A DNA stretch of 64,000 nucleotides from Paramacrobiotus metropolitanus (Eukaryota > Tardigrada > Eutardigrada > Parachela > Macrobiotidae): assembly GCF_019649055.1 (NCBI RefSeq), contig NW_026570248.1, positions 806,001 to 870,000 on the forward strand, written 5' to 3'. The notes below the pieces were generated by a model that worked only from the letters and a program-made list of their open reading frames with translations, did no database searches and had not been told where the DNA came from. Position numbers and translations under genes: made by a program. Of the stretch, positions 50,501 through 63,787 are shown piece after piece; within the stretch, counting starts at the first letter, position 1; the number at the start of each line of letters is the position of its first letter.

Positions 50501-53500
50501 TTTTATAATGACTGTGTTTAGTTTTCAGTTATTAGTTGTCACCAACCACCTGAATCAATGCATCATAGCTGTTGTAAATCCCATTTCTGAGCCGAGAGAC
50601 GCCAAAATTTAAATTACAAGATTTCACTGAAAAGTGCAAAGTGAGAATCTTTTGCATTAAGGAGATTATCCGGGTTAAAAGGCTACACAGACGACGCGGA
50701 TACATCTGGAAGTTTTCGTTCACACCAGACATTTCAGAGCATACAAGCAATGGAGATATTCAAGTAAACACAGGAACGTAATTTCGCCTACTTACGCCAC
50801 ACAGTAAACACAGTCGCCATACAAACATTGCAAACTGTTCGTATAAGTACACTTTTAAGAAGATTGATCACAGCAGTTAAATTTAAAGTATCATTTTCCA
50901 TAAAGCACGCAAGTTTCCATTACCACTTGCGAGCTAAAGCTTGTGTTTTGTGCCAAAGCATTTCGATGCACTAGGCACTGAGGGTCTGTGAATATGAAAG
51001 CCGTCGCTATTGCTTTGAATTTACCACAATGAGCCGCGAAACAATTTTCACTAATTTTGCGAACATACCCACTACCCAGTGACCTTTTTGCAGTGTAACT
51101 CTTTTTTGCCCATGCGACACGGAGCTTTTGATCAATGCACCCCAGTCCCAAACAAAGCCCTGCTAGCTTATAAAAATTGTCTGATATTACAGTAATAGTA
51201 TCAAATAATAAGGGAACACCTCAAATAAGCCGGTATTTCTGCATGTAATTCAGAAGTTTTGAAAAAATAGCAGCAGACAAACTGCAGCGCTAATTTGAGA
51301 TTATTGATCTGTTGTAATAATAAAAAAGTCGGCGTCCATCATTTTGTTCTTTCGCTTATATTTCCATTATTTATCGTCTTTCAAAATTCAACTCTCTTTT
51401 ATAAAAACAAAGTTTTTAAGGCAGCGATGAGTAGTCATGGCGGTGCGATACGGCAAACAGTATTAACTTGACCAGCCGGCACGTTGAGTTTAATCTTGAA
51501 GGGGAAAAGTCAAGAATGTTTACTGTAGTGGCCAATTATAAGTCTATCTGCATCGCATGTGAAAAGGAGCTTATGTAGAATTATACACAAACAAACTCCG
51601 GCTCTCTTATAACAGGCAGTGACGTATGGCGGGCAAGACAGTCTGCACAATACCCACAACACTATCCACTCTACTAACGTCGCACCCCAGAGGGTCATAT
51701 CAAAGATTACCGCTGTACTTCAAATACCAGAGAGTGCGGCACGGCATGAAACTGCTCTAATCTTACTATGCAAAATACACACAGTAAGCTATGTATATGT
51801 CCGATGATTTTCAGCTGAGAAATTTTGATCTGCGCTTTGATTTTGTTTAATTTTCCAGGCATGGATACAGTAAAGGTAAATTCATGATCGGACTGGCGCA
51901 CACAGCTTGAAGATTGTTGTTTCAAGGTTTAAATATTCACTACTGCTTAGTGAGACCGCATTTAACTTGTCCTTTGCGTGGCATATGCAAGATTCATCGG
52001 TTACGCTCTACTTGCCGCTCTAACTAGCTTTCGCCTCAAAGCCGCTACATATTTTCTACCATATTTTCCACGGCATACTTGGGATACTACGAGTAATGTA
52101 CTTGACGGCATATGTGCGTGTGTACAACAGCCTGATTCTAATATACACTTTCTCGTAGACCATATAGACTTTCCCAGTAAACTTAATTACACAAGCTCAT
52201 ATTATGCATTCCTCACGAAACTCCATGTCGGAACAGTGCTTTATTTAAAGTAGAATAAAGGCTTAGCCGAAATATTCGTAAACATTCTCTTATGGTTAGC
52301 TATCCCAACAAACTGCCTATGCGAATTGGTTATTCGTTTTGCAGATTCTGTAATGTCAGTCGCTCACTGCACGCATCATCAGTTTACGGTGCGATATCAT
52401 CCATACGAGAATTAATACATAAATTTAACGACCTTTCGGATTTTTTGGTAACCAGAACATTTTTCAGAGTCATTTGTGCTTGAAATGGCGTCTATTCTTA
52501 CAATAGGTTGATAATGACTAATTAGGCCAAAATCTGGTTTTTCCGGTTAAATTTAAAATCGGGTTATAATACCCGAAATATTAATATAAAAAACAGTCAT
52601 TGTATTTTTACATTGTATAATACAGTTTAGACTTGAGCCAATGCTAAAGGTACAATGCTGTAGTACAGTGATTAAACTGCAGTTAGGGCAGCGCGAGTGC
52701 TAGATTGTAGCCAAACCTAGCGGCAATTATGGAAAGTAATTGGTTTGTGAGCTTACCTTTTCTAGTTCCAGTAAATGGAAACGGAGCACTTGAATAGATT
52801 GAATCATCTGGAAAAGTTGCGAAGTTTACGTTAGTTATATGTACACACGAAGAAAACGACATTAATGACGGCATTGCTTATAATCGAAATGAAAACGGCA
52901 TATCGTGACATATGGGACAATAGGGAGAGTGTGAGAAGTGTCAGTTTAGTGGCGTTTTCTCCACATCAACACATGCCAAACTTTTGCTCATAACCAGTCA
53001 AGCTTAGCTGTGCTCGCTTTCCCGAGTTTGATTGCAGTATGGCATGAGTAAATTATGTATATTCAATAATCACGCATACCATTTTATACTTTTAACAATA
53101 ATCATGAACATGTTAATTACTGCGGCAGAAGTACCCGGTACGATTTCCAATGGACTTTGTAGCGTTTACGGCGAGAATACAACATTTTTATTTTTAAGGT
53201 TTTTAAAAAGTACAAAACCTCAGTTATGCATTCTATGCGATTGAGATCTCATTATTTTAACCAACTGCCTGCAAAATTACACCAATTTATGTGGCACAGG
53301 TTTCAGTTGATTTCGGAAGGTCAATCGTTTCGTGCAGGTTTACTCCTGGTGCATGATGTGCATGCATGGTGTAGGACTTTTCTCAACGCTTGAAGAAAAT
53401 TCTCCATCTAAACTACGGTTGTTATTTAAACTCTTGGGTTTAGTTTATATACTGCAGAGTGAAGCAAGTAATAAAAATTTGAATCACGACTCGTGTAAGA

Positions 53501-56500
53501 CTCTTCCCTTGAACCTGAATAGATGAACTCACTAATTAAGCATTTCAGGTTGCTTCGATGTGCAGTATTTATTTCTTTGGCTTTCTAGAAACTTCTGGAT
53601 AGCTTCCTAGCAGTGCAGATTCCAGACTGCATGAACTGTGAAGGGACACGACACGAACAAGTAATATCCGAACAGAAGGCTGGCGGTAGCAACATCAGCG
53701 GCGCTAGATCCGACAAGGCAGCGCGGATGTTCGACTATGGCTTTATGGACTATGTCAGGGGCATTAACTCTTTCAATCAAGAACTTAAACGCTCTGTGGG
53801 CTTTGTTTCGTTGGACAAATAATTTAGTGCCCTGTACTGGACGGATACATAAAGCGCTGCTTACAGACAGTAATTATAAGATCATCATCTACTTCCCTCT
53901 GCGCTAACTCTGGAGTAACTGCTGGTCAGTCTTTTTCTGCCCAGAGCAGATTACCTCCGCTTTCCCGTAAATTTACCAGTATCACTTAGCGCATAGCTGC
54001 CAATACAGACCGTCCACACTGAGAATTAACTGAATTATAACAGGCTAGCCACAAAATGGACAACGAGACGCCTCTTTTTGTGCACGCTGCCATTCAAAGG
54101 CGCGCGATGAATGAAAGGTTACTATCAGGACGCGCCAAGAAAAATAGATACGCATCTCTTAATTAAGACAGATGCCGAACGTCTACGCGATAGTAATAAG
54201 GATATGCCCGCGTTCCAATAACAAACACAAGCTTGATGAATCGTTTACCTAACACCACGTCCTCAACTGACAAAATTCTTAAGCGGTTACAGTTATGATT
54301 ACAAGGCATTTATGCTCTCCGGTAAATGTTTGACAGTTTTCCATAATGACAAGTTTAATTATTAAAAATTTCTGGTAGATAACGGTTTGTTATGACCTTT
54401 TGTCCCACATGCATCCGTTATTTGTTTTTTAATTAGAACCTGACTAAAGTCAATCGTTTCCAGCAATATCGACAGGTAAGTGTGGATAACTGAATGCTCA
54501 GCAAAACTAGCGCTTAACTAGTACTTCCGGGTCGATTTGATGTGACATGGCAGTAAATGAAGTTGATGCTCCTGGGTGATACTCCATAAATCTTTTACCG
54601 GCGCACTGGCTACGTACATAGATTGCCGGCATTCCCTCTGATCACCGATTTTCTAGCTTTAAACTTACCAAATTATCCAGTTCGTCCGTTGAGTTGAAAA
54701 AGGATGCTTTGCAGTTGTCCGAACGTAACTGAAATGCACAAATGATCGATATCGCATATATTCATCGAAGCCATAAAATAACTGCCAACAGTCAAAAGGT
54801 GCACTGAAGGAAGATTTGATGAAAATTACATTATGCCATAAAATACATAAATATCAGTCTTGCTCGCGGAAAAAGAGTTTGCAACAAGCAAAATTATTAG
54901 TGTTTGTCGGAATCATCAATCGGAAGAAGCATGCCAGTAGAAATGCATTAGTTAAAATAAATTGTTTGCAGTGCTTTCAGTTTCAACTACCGCATCGTCC
55001 ATAAAAACTAAAACCGGAGCCGAAAACGTAAGACGCAATAAGCGGTTCATGAAATTTTTTATTTTTATTCAACTGTGTTTGTAGTTTTGCGCTGCAGCTG
55101 GAGGAAATCAGCAAAATCATTTACCATGCAATAACAAGAACAGTGCGAAACTCCGTGTTGAATGGGAATAATAACAATATAAAGCTGGAGATCTAACGAA
55201 TATTGTGTTATTGTGTATATTGTAGAAGAAAGCCAAATGTTGACTTCTTTCGTTGTACACAAAGCGCGATAGCCTAAACGCCTCTAGGTAAGATTAATCC
55301 CATTCAATGAAGTCTCAAAGATATCTACACACAGCTATTCCATAATGTCGTTTGCAATGCGCACAAGGACAGAAACCTTTTGCGGCTGCGAACCTGATCT
55401 GAAAGTATCCCCGCTTGACCATATATACAAAAGAACAAAAGAAGCTTTTCATAGTTAGTCATCCATACATTATACGATCTTCAACAACGCGCCATGGATC
55501 GTATATATTTCTGCGCATGCACATAGCCGCCTTCACCAGAAATACGATAATACCCCTTCAATTCTTTACTTATGTCAATAACTCCAACACCTTGCTGTCT
55601 CACAACAATTCAATAAGTCAAAATCAAGATAGCGTTTTACGCTAAAGTTTACAATTAAAGTGTCTGCTCTCTTCGCTACAATTGTCACTCAGCCTGTTCA
55701 AAAATAATATATTCAAGTGAATAATCTTAGGCAAATAGATAAATTAAAAATGTTATTTTGTGGCAAACAGCAACATCAATTTACATCTGATTGTGTTTAC
55801 ATCATGCAGAAAAATGTTTTGTCGGAGAAATGTGATGCACTTCTTTCTAAAAAAACCTGCTGCTTATTATACCGGTGCCGTTGAAATGTTACGGTGCATA
55901 TAGCACAGTTGTTAAGGTCAATTTGAAAGTCTGCTGCATCTGTATATTGCTCAGGATTGATTATAATGAGAACAAAATTCGATACGCATACAGCGTGAAC
56001 CGTTTATGCAAACTTCGCTTATTTGTCTAAGCATCGTTAAAATGGTTTTATTGCCGTTCGTATATCATATAGCAGATTACAGGTTGACAGCACGACCATT
56101 ACGAGGATCATGAAGCTACCTTTGTCCAAAGATATAACTCCCTAGCGAGACGTAAAATGCAGTTTTTGTAACGATGGCCGAAAAATATATGACACAGTTT
56201 GTCCATTTTGTCATGCTAACTGAATTATTCAGTTACAAAACTTTGTAGCATCCCAGACACAATACGACTGTTCGCAGTTCACTGTCCGGAAAAAAATTAA
56301 TTCCAAATGTTCGGTATATGCAGCCTAAGGGCTTTGCAATAGCTTTAATTTGCGATGGAGAATAGTAATCGTTATTTCCTTTGCGCGAATGCTGTCGCAT
56401 TACAAATGTGAGCAGATCACGATTAAAAATATAATAATTTGCGGACGGAAAATAAAAATCAACTAGATATTTTTCCTATTTCATATAGGGAGATTTTGAT

Positions 56501-57468
56501 TCACACGCGATGTCGATATGCACACTGCATAAGCACTTTCTTTTGTTGCTAAACATTACTAGTATTTGTGCAATACGGAAAGTGTATAACGCCATGATTA
56601 AAACTGGAATGAAATATTTTGCAAAGAACGTCAGGCTGATTATTTGGAGAAGTTACGGTTATTCTTGCTAATGTAATGAGAAATAATTAATCCACTAGAA
56701 AACCTCAGCAATGTGCCGCTTTCTAAAGCGAAACAAAGATTTTTTGTACCATACGCATTCGAAGTAAAAATACAAGGCCTTATCTTGGATTTATAAGCAG
56801 CATGCACAAACAACCAACCACTAGTCTTGTTTTCGCGACCGGCCGACACAGAAACCATTTTTTTCACTTACATGTTTGGCAAACGTGGCGATATCCTCGT
56901 TAAACGATTCCGATGAACACACATCACCGCCCGCTACTGTTGAATCTCGCGGTGTACAAGTAGCCAACTCGCATTTTTCAAAGATCATTGTTAACAGCGG
57001 AAAAAGTGGATGACTGCAATTAATAGGAGGGTAAATTTCAAATTTTTTCTACCATGCTGAATGAAGTGGACCTGACTATTGCCAGATTTATCAATACTCC
57101 AATATGTATTGGAGTCTTAACAGTTGAAAACTTGGAATTGTACCTTGCGAAGTTCATTGATTTATGATATATTGTATGAATTCATATAGTTGATTACGTT
57201 TTGTGTGGAATTATAATTACCTATAAATGGCATCCTTATCGCGTTTATGAGCATCCACAGTAGCCGACTGCGGACAATGGTTATTGGTAACGGCATATTG
57301 TGGCTGGGCATTTGCTAGTCCTGGCGGGGAATTGTAGCCACTTACTCCCGCAGCAGCGGCACCGTACATGCCGGCTGCCACATGCCTGTCTGCTACGGCG
57401 GATGTTACTACCGAATTTCCATAAACCGGTGTCTGATGATGCAGTGGATCAGTGTCATAATGATACAT
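38506..57468 (-). CDS. MEIS: MEIS/Homothorax TALE homeodomain transcription factor
   Basis: Partner of PBX/Extradenticle in Hox-dependent regulation and in Exd nuclear import. Ten phase-matched minus-strand exons: 57468-57221, 57013-56872, 54728-54669, 52807-52757, 50331-49936, 47547-47343, 40888-40746, 40032-39956, 39326-39112, 38675-38506; 568 aa. The MEIS N-domain (~residues 77-190) spans [70 protein letters not shown] and VHELCDNFC...[11 protein letters not shown]. The TALE homeodomain (~389-451) has [40 protein letters not shown] and [11 protein letters not shown], with the TALE-specific Pro-Tyr-Pro insertion and Ile at homeodomain position 50. [11 protein letters not shown] follows, then a Ser/Pro- and His/Met-rich tail. 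The linker between the domains is long and low in complexity. The 6.5-kb intron before the homeodomain exon is the largest in the window. Confidence 0.97.
40889..47342. other. Large MEIS intron (6.45 kb)
   Basis: No coding exon, RNA gene or mobile element found in this intron on either strand. Candidate frames (41472-41669, 43575-43847, 46138-46422) have no family resemblance or splice context. MEIS genes in other animals hold conserved enhancers in introns, so regulatory elements are plausible here but not visible from one sequence. Confidence 0.5.
49483..49541. repeat. 20-bp tandem repeat, three units, in a MEIS intron
   Basis: Units aatttcattagcacactaaa (49483-49502), aattacattagcccactaaa (49503-49522) and a 19-bp third copy with one change (49523-49541). 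They lie in the intron between exons 50331-49936 and 47547-47343. Confidence 0.85.
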
Positions 57469-60400
57469 GATTTCCGCTCCGAGAATACAAATAAATTAAC
57501 TTGCCTGTCTCCAACCGCCAGTTGGAGAATTAATCAACAAAAAATATCTACTAAGAGGAATATATGCGCTAGTGTTGGCCTTCCAAAAACACTGGCAGGC
57601 GCACATGCACGGCTCGTCACGACGCTGCCGTCAATCATGAACTACGTTGACGTGCAGCCGTCATGTAAATTAGAACTTCAAAACGATATACGCAGAGTAT
57701 AACCATAAATTCACTCGTTATACTGTTCTATTGCCATAAACAAGAAATGCTTCCGATTTGTACGCCAGGTTAGTGCAAAGCGGAGAGTTGTGTGTCCCGA
57801 TAACCAGCGAAGAGAGAAATGTACAAGAAAAATCTCAGCAATACACTCTTGTGTGCCGAATGAACAACCAGTATTGATGATAGTAGTGATAGTCGGCCAA
57901 TCAGGGAGCAGGATGTCTGATACTCTTTTCTTTCACCAATAAATCACGCTGATAAATTGGATAAATTGATAAGATGAAGCAGACACAATCGTCAGGGGTA
58001 AGATAACAGGCTACAGGCTAACCGCAAATATTTAAATACAGCTCTGCAAGCATTTACTGCGCGGTCAAGTCATCATCCCGGCGCGCGCAGCTATAACACT
58101 TCTCAAATCCCCGCTATAACTTCTTCACAACGGTGTGTAATATTTTTAATATCTGTCCAAGTCTGTCGAGCGAAAGAATTTCGAGAGCAGCAGCTATTTC
58201 TCCTCTCTCACAGACGACGTACATATATCATCATTTCGCCGTCTTCGACTTATAGGAAACAGCGATGCACACTGCATTTGACACGCCGTACGTTCGCATT
58301 TGTACTGTATGTTCGCTATGTTGGAAAGATTTTCAACTCATGATCATATTGGTATTTAGCAGAGGCTGTACGTTAAATGTAGCAACTGCCAACATAGCTG
58401 TCATGCGGGTGCAGATTTCTGTCAACTTGGTTATCCACCAGAAACAGCCAATAGTCTACAGTCTACAACTTGCACAACGTAGTACACCGGCATCCATAGC
58501 GCATAGGCTCATAGCGTTGTACACTGCGCAGATGCAGCACAAAAGGATGGTGCCGACTTGCCGGTAAACGGCAAAGGCACACGCGTCATAACCCATTCGA
58601 GAAGCTTTTGAATTGTTGTACTACTGTCTATTGATCTTGTTTTTGCATGATAAATGATGTGATATTCTGAGGAAGTTACTTTCCGTAAACGTCAGATTTT
58701 CTTCAAGATAGCACAAATTGTAATTCGACCGCAAGCAAAAGAACGATCACATACAGACTTGCAGTTATAAATCCATTTAAAGGTTTCCCTTCCGGCATCT
58801 AGCGCTTTTTGTGGCCTGATCTGGCATAGTTGCACATATGCATTACTGTACTTACTCTAGTGTGTATGCCGTACCTTTGTGATTCACATCAAAGAAAGTT
58901 TTACGCATTTTCCGCAATTTTACAGCCGCTTAAAATATACATTATGCTTGTAAATTCGACACGTGGAGACCAGTTTTCGGGATCTTGGTATTTTTGCAAA
59001 TAACGCATACTGAGATGCTTTGTTGCAGAGTGCGCATGCTTACAACAATTCCCGATTTCGTGGCAGGTTATACTTGTACATGTATTATCGACAACTTTTT
59101 TCGTATACCCGTGCATGGTACTTTCTTTTACTTTGTCGTCGTTTGATGCAGATCTGCAATCAAAATTAGTATAGTAAGATTTATACAGAGTTTTATTACC
59201 TACACAGGCTTCCGGGAGTATAATTTAGGTGGGCGCAATCACTGAAATCGAGCAAATGAATTTAATGAAAGGTCATTTCCAATTCTAACAGTGGCAAAGC
59301 AGGCAAAGCTGGCAAAGCTCGTTAATTTGTCTAAAATTACTGTCTTCTTATAAATTAAAGCAGTGTAGTTTCAACATGTTGCTCACATCACACATGTACT
59401 GTACATCTAATCAAATGTAACAACAAAGATTAAATAATTTTGCAGTTGATTCTAGCATCCATGATGCGCGTATGTCCGTTGTAATGTAACCCGTATTAAA
59501 AGGCGTGGGTAGCGCAGTATTTCTTTGTGCTGCACGTCAATTGGCACTTGTCCGACGTGCTGCTTTACTTGCTGAATCCACCTTAAATTTCAACGTCGTC
59601 AAGGATAATTTGTATAACGGAAGGAAATTTTGTTTAAGTCCAATATTTATAACTTACAAGTTACGGCGCATTATCATTAGTACTTACCTCAGTACCTCTA
59701 TGTCTTTGGCCTTTGGAAGTAACGGGATCCGTTAGGCGTGTGCCTTACGTGCTGTTTTCAATTGCACCATGAGTGGACGCTGCGTTTACTGATCCGATTA
59801 TTGAAAATGTTATTCGCTTACAGAGGTGCAGTACAATTCTACAAGTATCATGTATCTCAAGAAACTGAAGCCATTTGGGCCACACGTAGTACAATACACA
59901 TGCTAAAGTTTAAAATTTAATTAAAGCTGGTTCTGAATATAATTATAACACTACTCTTACTCGGTGGTGGATCGAAAAATGTAATCAACGGAATACAAAT
60001 TTGTTCATTATTTTTCCTTACTGTAGCCGGAAAAGCCAAAGTATTTCTGCGGCTTTTGCCTCTTGACACATACATATTATATAGATATTACTTGCTGTAT
60101 TTTAGAACGAAAAATTTGCTACGTAAATGATAATTTTACAACAGCATTACGATAGATAGTTATCTCGAGAAGACAAGAACAAACACAGCAGACCATGTGA
60201 AGTGCACAAAAAGGTGCTACTATAATTAGTAAAGACGTTCGTCTACTGATGATTGTATGTGTCCCGAAAACTGTACTACACCAACATGCTCGGTAACAGT
60301 TGCCTGCTCGCAACATTTGGAGAAAACTTCACGTCACAATTGCAGAGCAGTTTATATCAAAACCCGAGAGGCTGCCACCTTACCTTACCATATAAATTTT

Positions 60401-60792
60401 GTGGACCGACCATATGTCCAGCCAAGGCTGGCGAGTTACCATTGGCTGGACATGGAATTTGAGAAAATGCACAATCAAAGAAATGCCGCCAAATTTATTA
60501 CTTAATTATGAAATGTACATCTGAAATCTTTTTGATTTACCGAAGAAACATTTATAGAATTTTTCAAATCCCTTAAATTACGAGACATACATGTCAAAAT
60601 TCTTCGTACCTGTTTGTTCATCGTCTAGCGTTTGATACATTGTTAATTGAAACTATTTGAAAAGATATGTGATATAGGACCGGATGCCAAAAATACATAT
60701 AAATATAAGACCTTTTATGTGGACTCAGTCACGCGCAGTGATGTAAAAGTTACAAAAGAGAGTTCTATAAAAAACAAACAATCAAACGCTAT
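57469..60792. other. Intergenic upstream of MEIS, downstream of SEPSECS
   Basis: Holds the MEIS promoter and the SEPSECS 3' UTR. A minus-strand AATAAA at 60499-60494, about 290 nt past the SEPSECS stop, is a possible poly(A) signal. A short 9-bp-period repeat (ggcaaagc three times) lies at 59293-59318. No coding exon recognised. Confidence 0.5.
59293..59318. repeat. Short tandem repeat, three ggcaaagc units
   Basis: ggcaaagc occurs at 59293-59300, 59302-59309 and 59311-59318, each followed by one variable base. Confidence 0.8.
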
Positions 60793-62867
60793 TCATGAAG
60801 ATTCTTGTCTAACAGTAGAAGCCAGTTGTTTTAAACATTTCTCTAAACGATGCAGCACTAAATCAATTTCTTCTTTTCGCAATCCAATTGCTGCAGCCAA
60901 GGTTAAATAAGGGGCGGGATAATTCTGGTAGTGGGCTCCGAATCCAACAAATTCATAGCCTTCAATTTTTTGGACAGAATCAGGGACCAACACCCTGTAC
61001 AGTTAAAATTCCTAATCACATCTTCTGGACAGAAATGGTATTAAGAGCCAGGTAATTACCGAGCTCCAGAAACATTTCTTGTAAACAGCATTGCACCCAG
61101 AAGCGTGCATTTTTTGGTTTCCAACGTAGACAAAGTCATTCCTGCAAGAAAAACAACATTGTGCTTAAATTTAGTTTCGAACAATTTTGCCAGCTGTTCG
61201 CCACACACTGTACTTATGTAAAGAAGAGGAGAAACGCGCTCTTGCGAAGAATAATTACGCTTACCCAAAGAAATTTGATTATTAGGCGTATGCAAGAGTC
61301 GTTCGCCGAAATTTTCCGCAAACGTTTTTAAACGTTCCTTTAGGTATGAAAACATTTCCTTCCGCTCAGCAAGCAGCTTTTTATAGCCAGAAATTCCCAT
61401 GGAACTCAGGGTCATGAACAGATCCATTGACGGAGACATTGATGCGCGGCCTAAAAATGGTCCCGTACATCGCGTTTCTTCCAGCGTGTAAGAAATACAA
61501 AAATCTCTCGCGCTATGCAAGCTTACCCGGATAAAGTCGGCTAACGTTTTGCGAAAATGTTCGATCATATGAAGCAAAAACAGATCCCCCGACCGGCAGC
61601 ATATAATTTTTGTCCAGACTTTGCACAAATGCATCCAGCCGCCCCACACGAGCAGCCTCTTTAATTAAATGCATGCATTTGGACGACTGCGTTCCGTATG
61701 CATTGTTCACAATCAGTGGTATACCATGCTCCTTACAAATCCTGGAGACTGCTGGCAAACTGCAGGAAGAATGGGATAAATGTTTAATATCGTGCCGGTA
61801 AAAAACTAAAAAATACTCAAATTTCGTGCAGCAAAAGTTTTGCTGCACGACACGATAAACTGTATCGTGTGTGTTCTGCTGCAAAACACACACCAAGTAG
61901 ATACAGTTCATATTAGAAAATTAGTTCATATTTAGTTCATATTAGAAAATTCCACCAAAATTAGCAACTGAAAACAGTACAAATTCTTACTGCATCATAC
62001 AGGTTTCAAAAAAAAGGAACTGCTTGAACTACTTTTCAAGAATAAATAAAAATTTCGTGTAAGTTACGAGGGTAATTACCATAAGAACAACTGGCGAACC
62101 GCTTACTCATCAGGCGCCCGGGGAGCGAAACAACTTGTCGTACAGTGCACACAGAGAATATTCTCCGCTCCAAGCTCCTCGATTTTCTCCTGAATACTGC
62201 TCACATCAGTCTGCAGCTCATCTCCACGCAAAACATTTTCCACAACGACAACGTCAAATCCCGCGGTCAGCATACTTTTAAAACAAGACTTCTGATCCAC
62301 TCGCGGCCAGATTATGTACTTCGCGCGCGGACGCTGCTTACGTAATTCTAGGAAAGTCAAACAGAGAGTCATTCCCGTCGCCATCGGTACAACGAAGCAG
62401 TCCTGGACGTGCAGCGCTCCCGCAATTCGCAGAGCGTGCAGAGCCAACTCGTTGGTCAACACGGCCAGAACGGAGGAGCCGGCCGCTTTGGGCTGTACGG
62501 CGGTCAGCTCTCCCGATCGACCGATGCCATGGATAAAACGGTAGTGACGCTTGCGCACCAGACTGCTGAATACGCGGCCTTCGCGCTCTCCGGCTCCAGC
62601 GTTGGTGGGGAAATTGTTCGAGTCCATCTCGGATAAATCGTGCAAAATACGCTCAATCAAATAATCATCCAGACCCTCCTCTGGTATTCTTCTCTGCTCA
62701 GACACACAAATCGTGCTTTTGAATCAATGAACTTACGCGAAAAAGTTACTTACTTTTTCAAGCAATTGGTTGGTAGCATTTTCTGCGGCCGAGCGGCTGT
62801 TCCGACCTTGGTTAACGTAATTTTCCGGAATCAAATGTGCACAAAATTTATACGATTCTGAATTCAT
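60793..62867 (-). CDS. SEPSECS: O-phosphoseryl-tRNA(Sec) selenium transferase (SEPSECS)
   Basis: PLP enzyme that converts O-phosphoseryl-tRNA(Sec) to selenocysteinyl-tRNA(Sec) using selenophosphate, the last step of selenocysteine synthesis. Six phase-matched minus-strand exons: 62867-62754, 62693-62107, 61759-61527, 61450-61265, 61141-61060, 60994-60793; 467 aa (human 501). Family blocks: [84 protein letters not shown] and [15 protein letters not shown] with the PLP lysine at 284, the same number as in human; then [13 protein letters not shown] and [13 protein letters not shown]. The intron 61264-61142 is 123 nt, stop-free and divisible by three, so it looks like coding sequence, but family comparison (ISLG|MTL) and its GTAAGC...TTGCAG borders show it is an intron. 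The C-terminus is shorter than the vertebrate one. Confidence 0.97.
61826..61951. repeat. Hairpins and direct repeats in a SEPSECS intron
   Basis: Three structures in intron 62106-61760: a perfect 11-bp inverted repeat, gtgcagcaaaa/ttttgctgcac, around a single base (61826-61848); an 8-bp stem, acacgata/tatcgtgt (61850-61870); and an 18-bp direct repeat, agttcatattagaaaatt, at 61905-61922 and 61934-61951 with a truncated copy between. Confidence 0.85.
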
Positions 62868-63787
62868 TTTAGTTGTTGTATAAGAACTCACTTGTGCAAT
62901 TACAGAATTCGACAATAATTCAAGCTGTAAACACTATGTAGAAGGAAAGGCCCGAAGTCCCAAACGTTTTGACGAAAACGTGTTAGTATTCGTTAGAAAC
63001 TGGAATTAAGATAATTCCATGAGCTTCGATCCCTACCATTACCAATAAAAAGCACACAAAAAATAGCCAAATTATTTGGTAAAAGCGCTTAACAATACAG
63101 CAAAATTGTCGCAGTAAAATAAAAAAGGAATTTACTTAAACTACATATTCAAACCCATTAATTTGGCATTAAACTCATTAAAGTTATCAGACTTCGACAG
63201 ATGGCATCTCTTCGACAAATGAACCAAACACACGGTTGCACACCGTTTGTTTACGTTTTTCACTTTTTCTAATCGTAAATTTCAATAAGTACCGTTTAAC
63301 TTCGTTTTGCTGGCGTACCACATGATTTGTATTCTATAATGTGGTCAGAGAAAAGTCACATGGGTTTTCTTAAAAATTAATATGCTTTTGTAATAAGTCT
63401 GCAACATTTCCCACGTGACTGCAAGTTCACGAAGCCATGCGGTACTCGTACCGTCGTACGTACTCGTATGATCAGTATGATGATTGTTATCCTTGCATCC
63501 CTGCATTACGAAACACTGGTGAGTGGTGACTGAAGCTTTGAATTGACATTTTATTTCACGCAGCCCTTATGTTGCTGTTATTGGCAGAACAAGCTAGCAA
63601 GTAGCAACCATGAGTTTATTTGAAGACTAAAAACATTATTATCAGAATATTAGTCATTAGATGAACACTGTTTTCTGAATTTTATTATCCACGTGAATTT
63701 CACGATCCTACCATGTGAGTTTTTTCTTCAGCTCTGTATTCGAGACTTCAAAACGTTGGATCCATACAGAGACACACGACCGCCACG
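62868..63787. other. Intergenic between divergent SEPSECS and the right-edge gene
   Basis: Holds both promoters. A palindrome-rich patch around 63440-63475 repeats GTACTCGTA and CGTACG. A T-rich tract and CAG at 63729-63731 look like an acceptor, so the right-edge gene may have a 5'-UTR intron. No gene otherwise. Confidence 0.45.

Noticed and set aside
50891-51151. 86-codon minus-strand frame in a MEIS intron as a transposase exon
   Set aside because: No recognisable catalytic motif, terminal repeats or splice context.
61056-61649. Continuous 197-codon frame as a single SEPSECS exon
   Set aside because: It runs through a canonical 123-nt intron and begins in another intron; family alignment supports separate exons.
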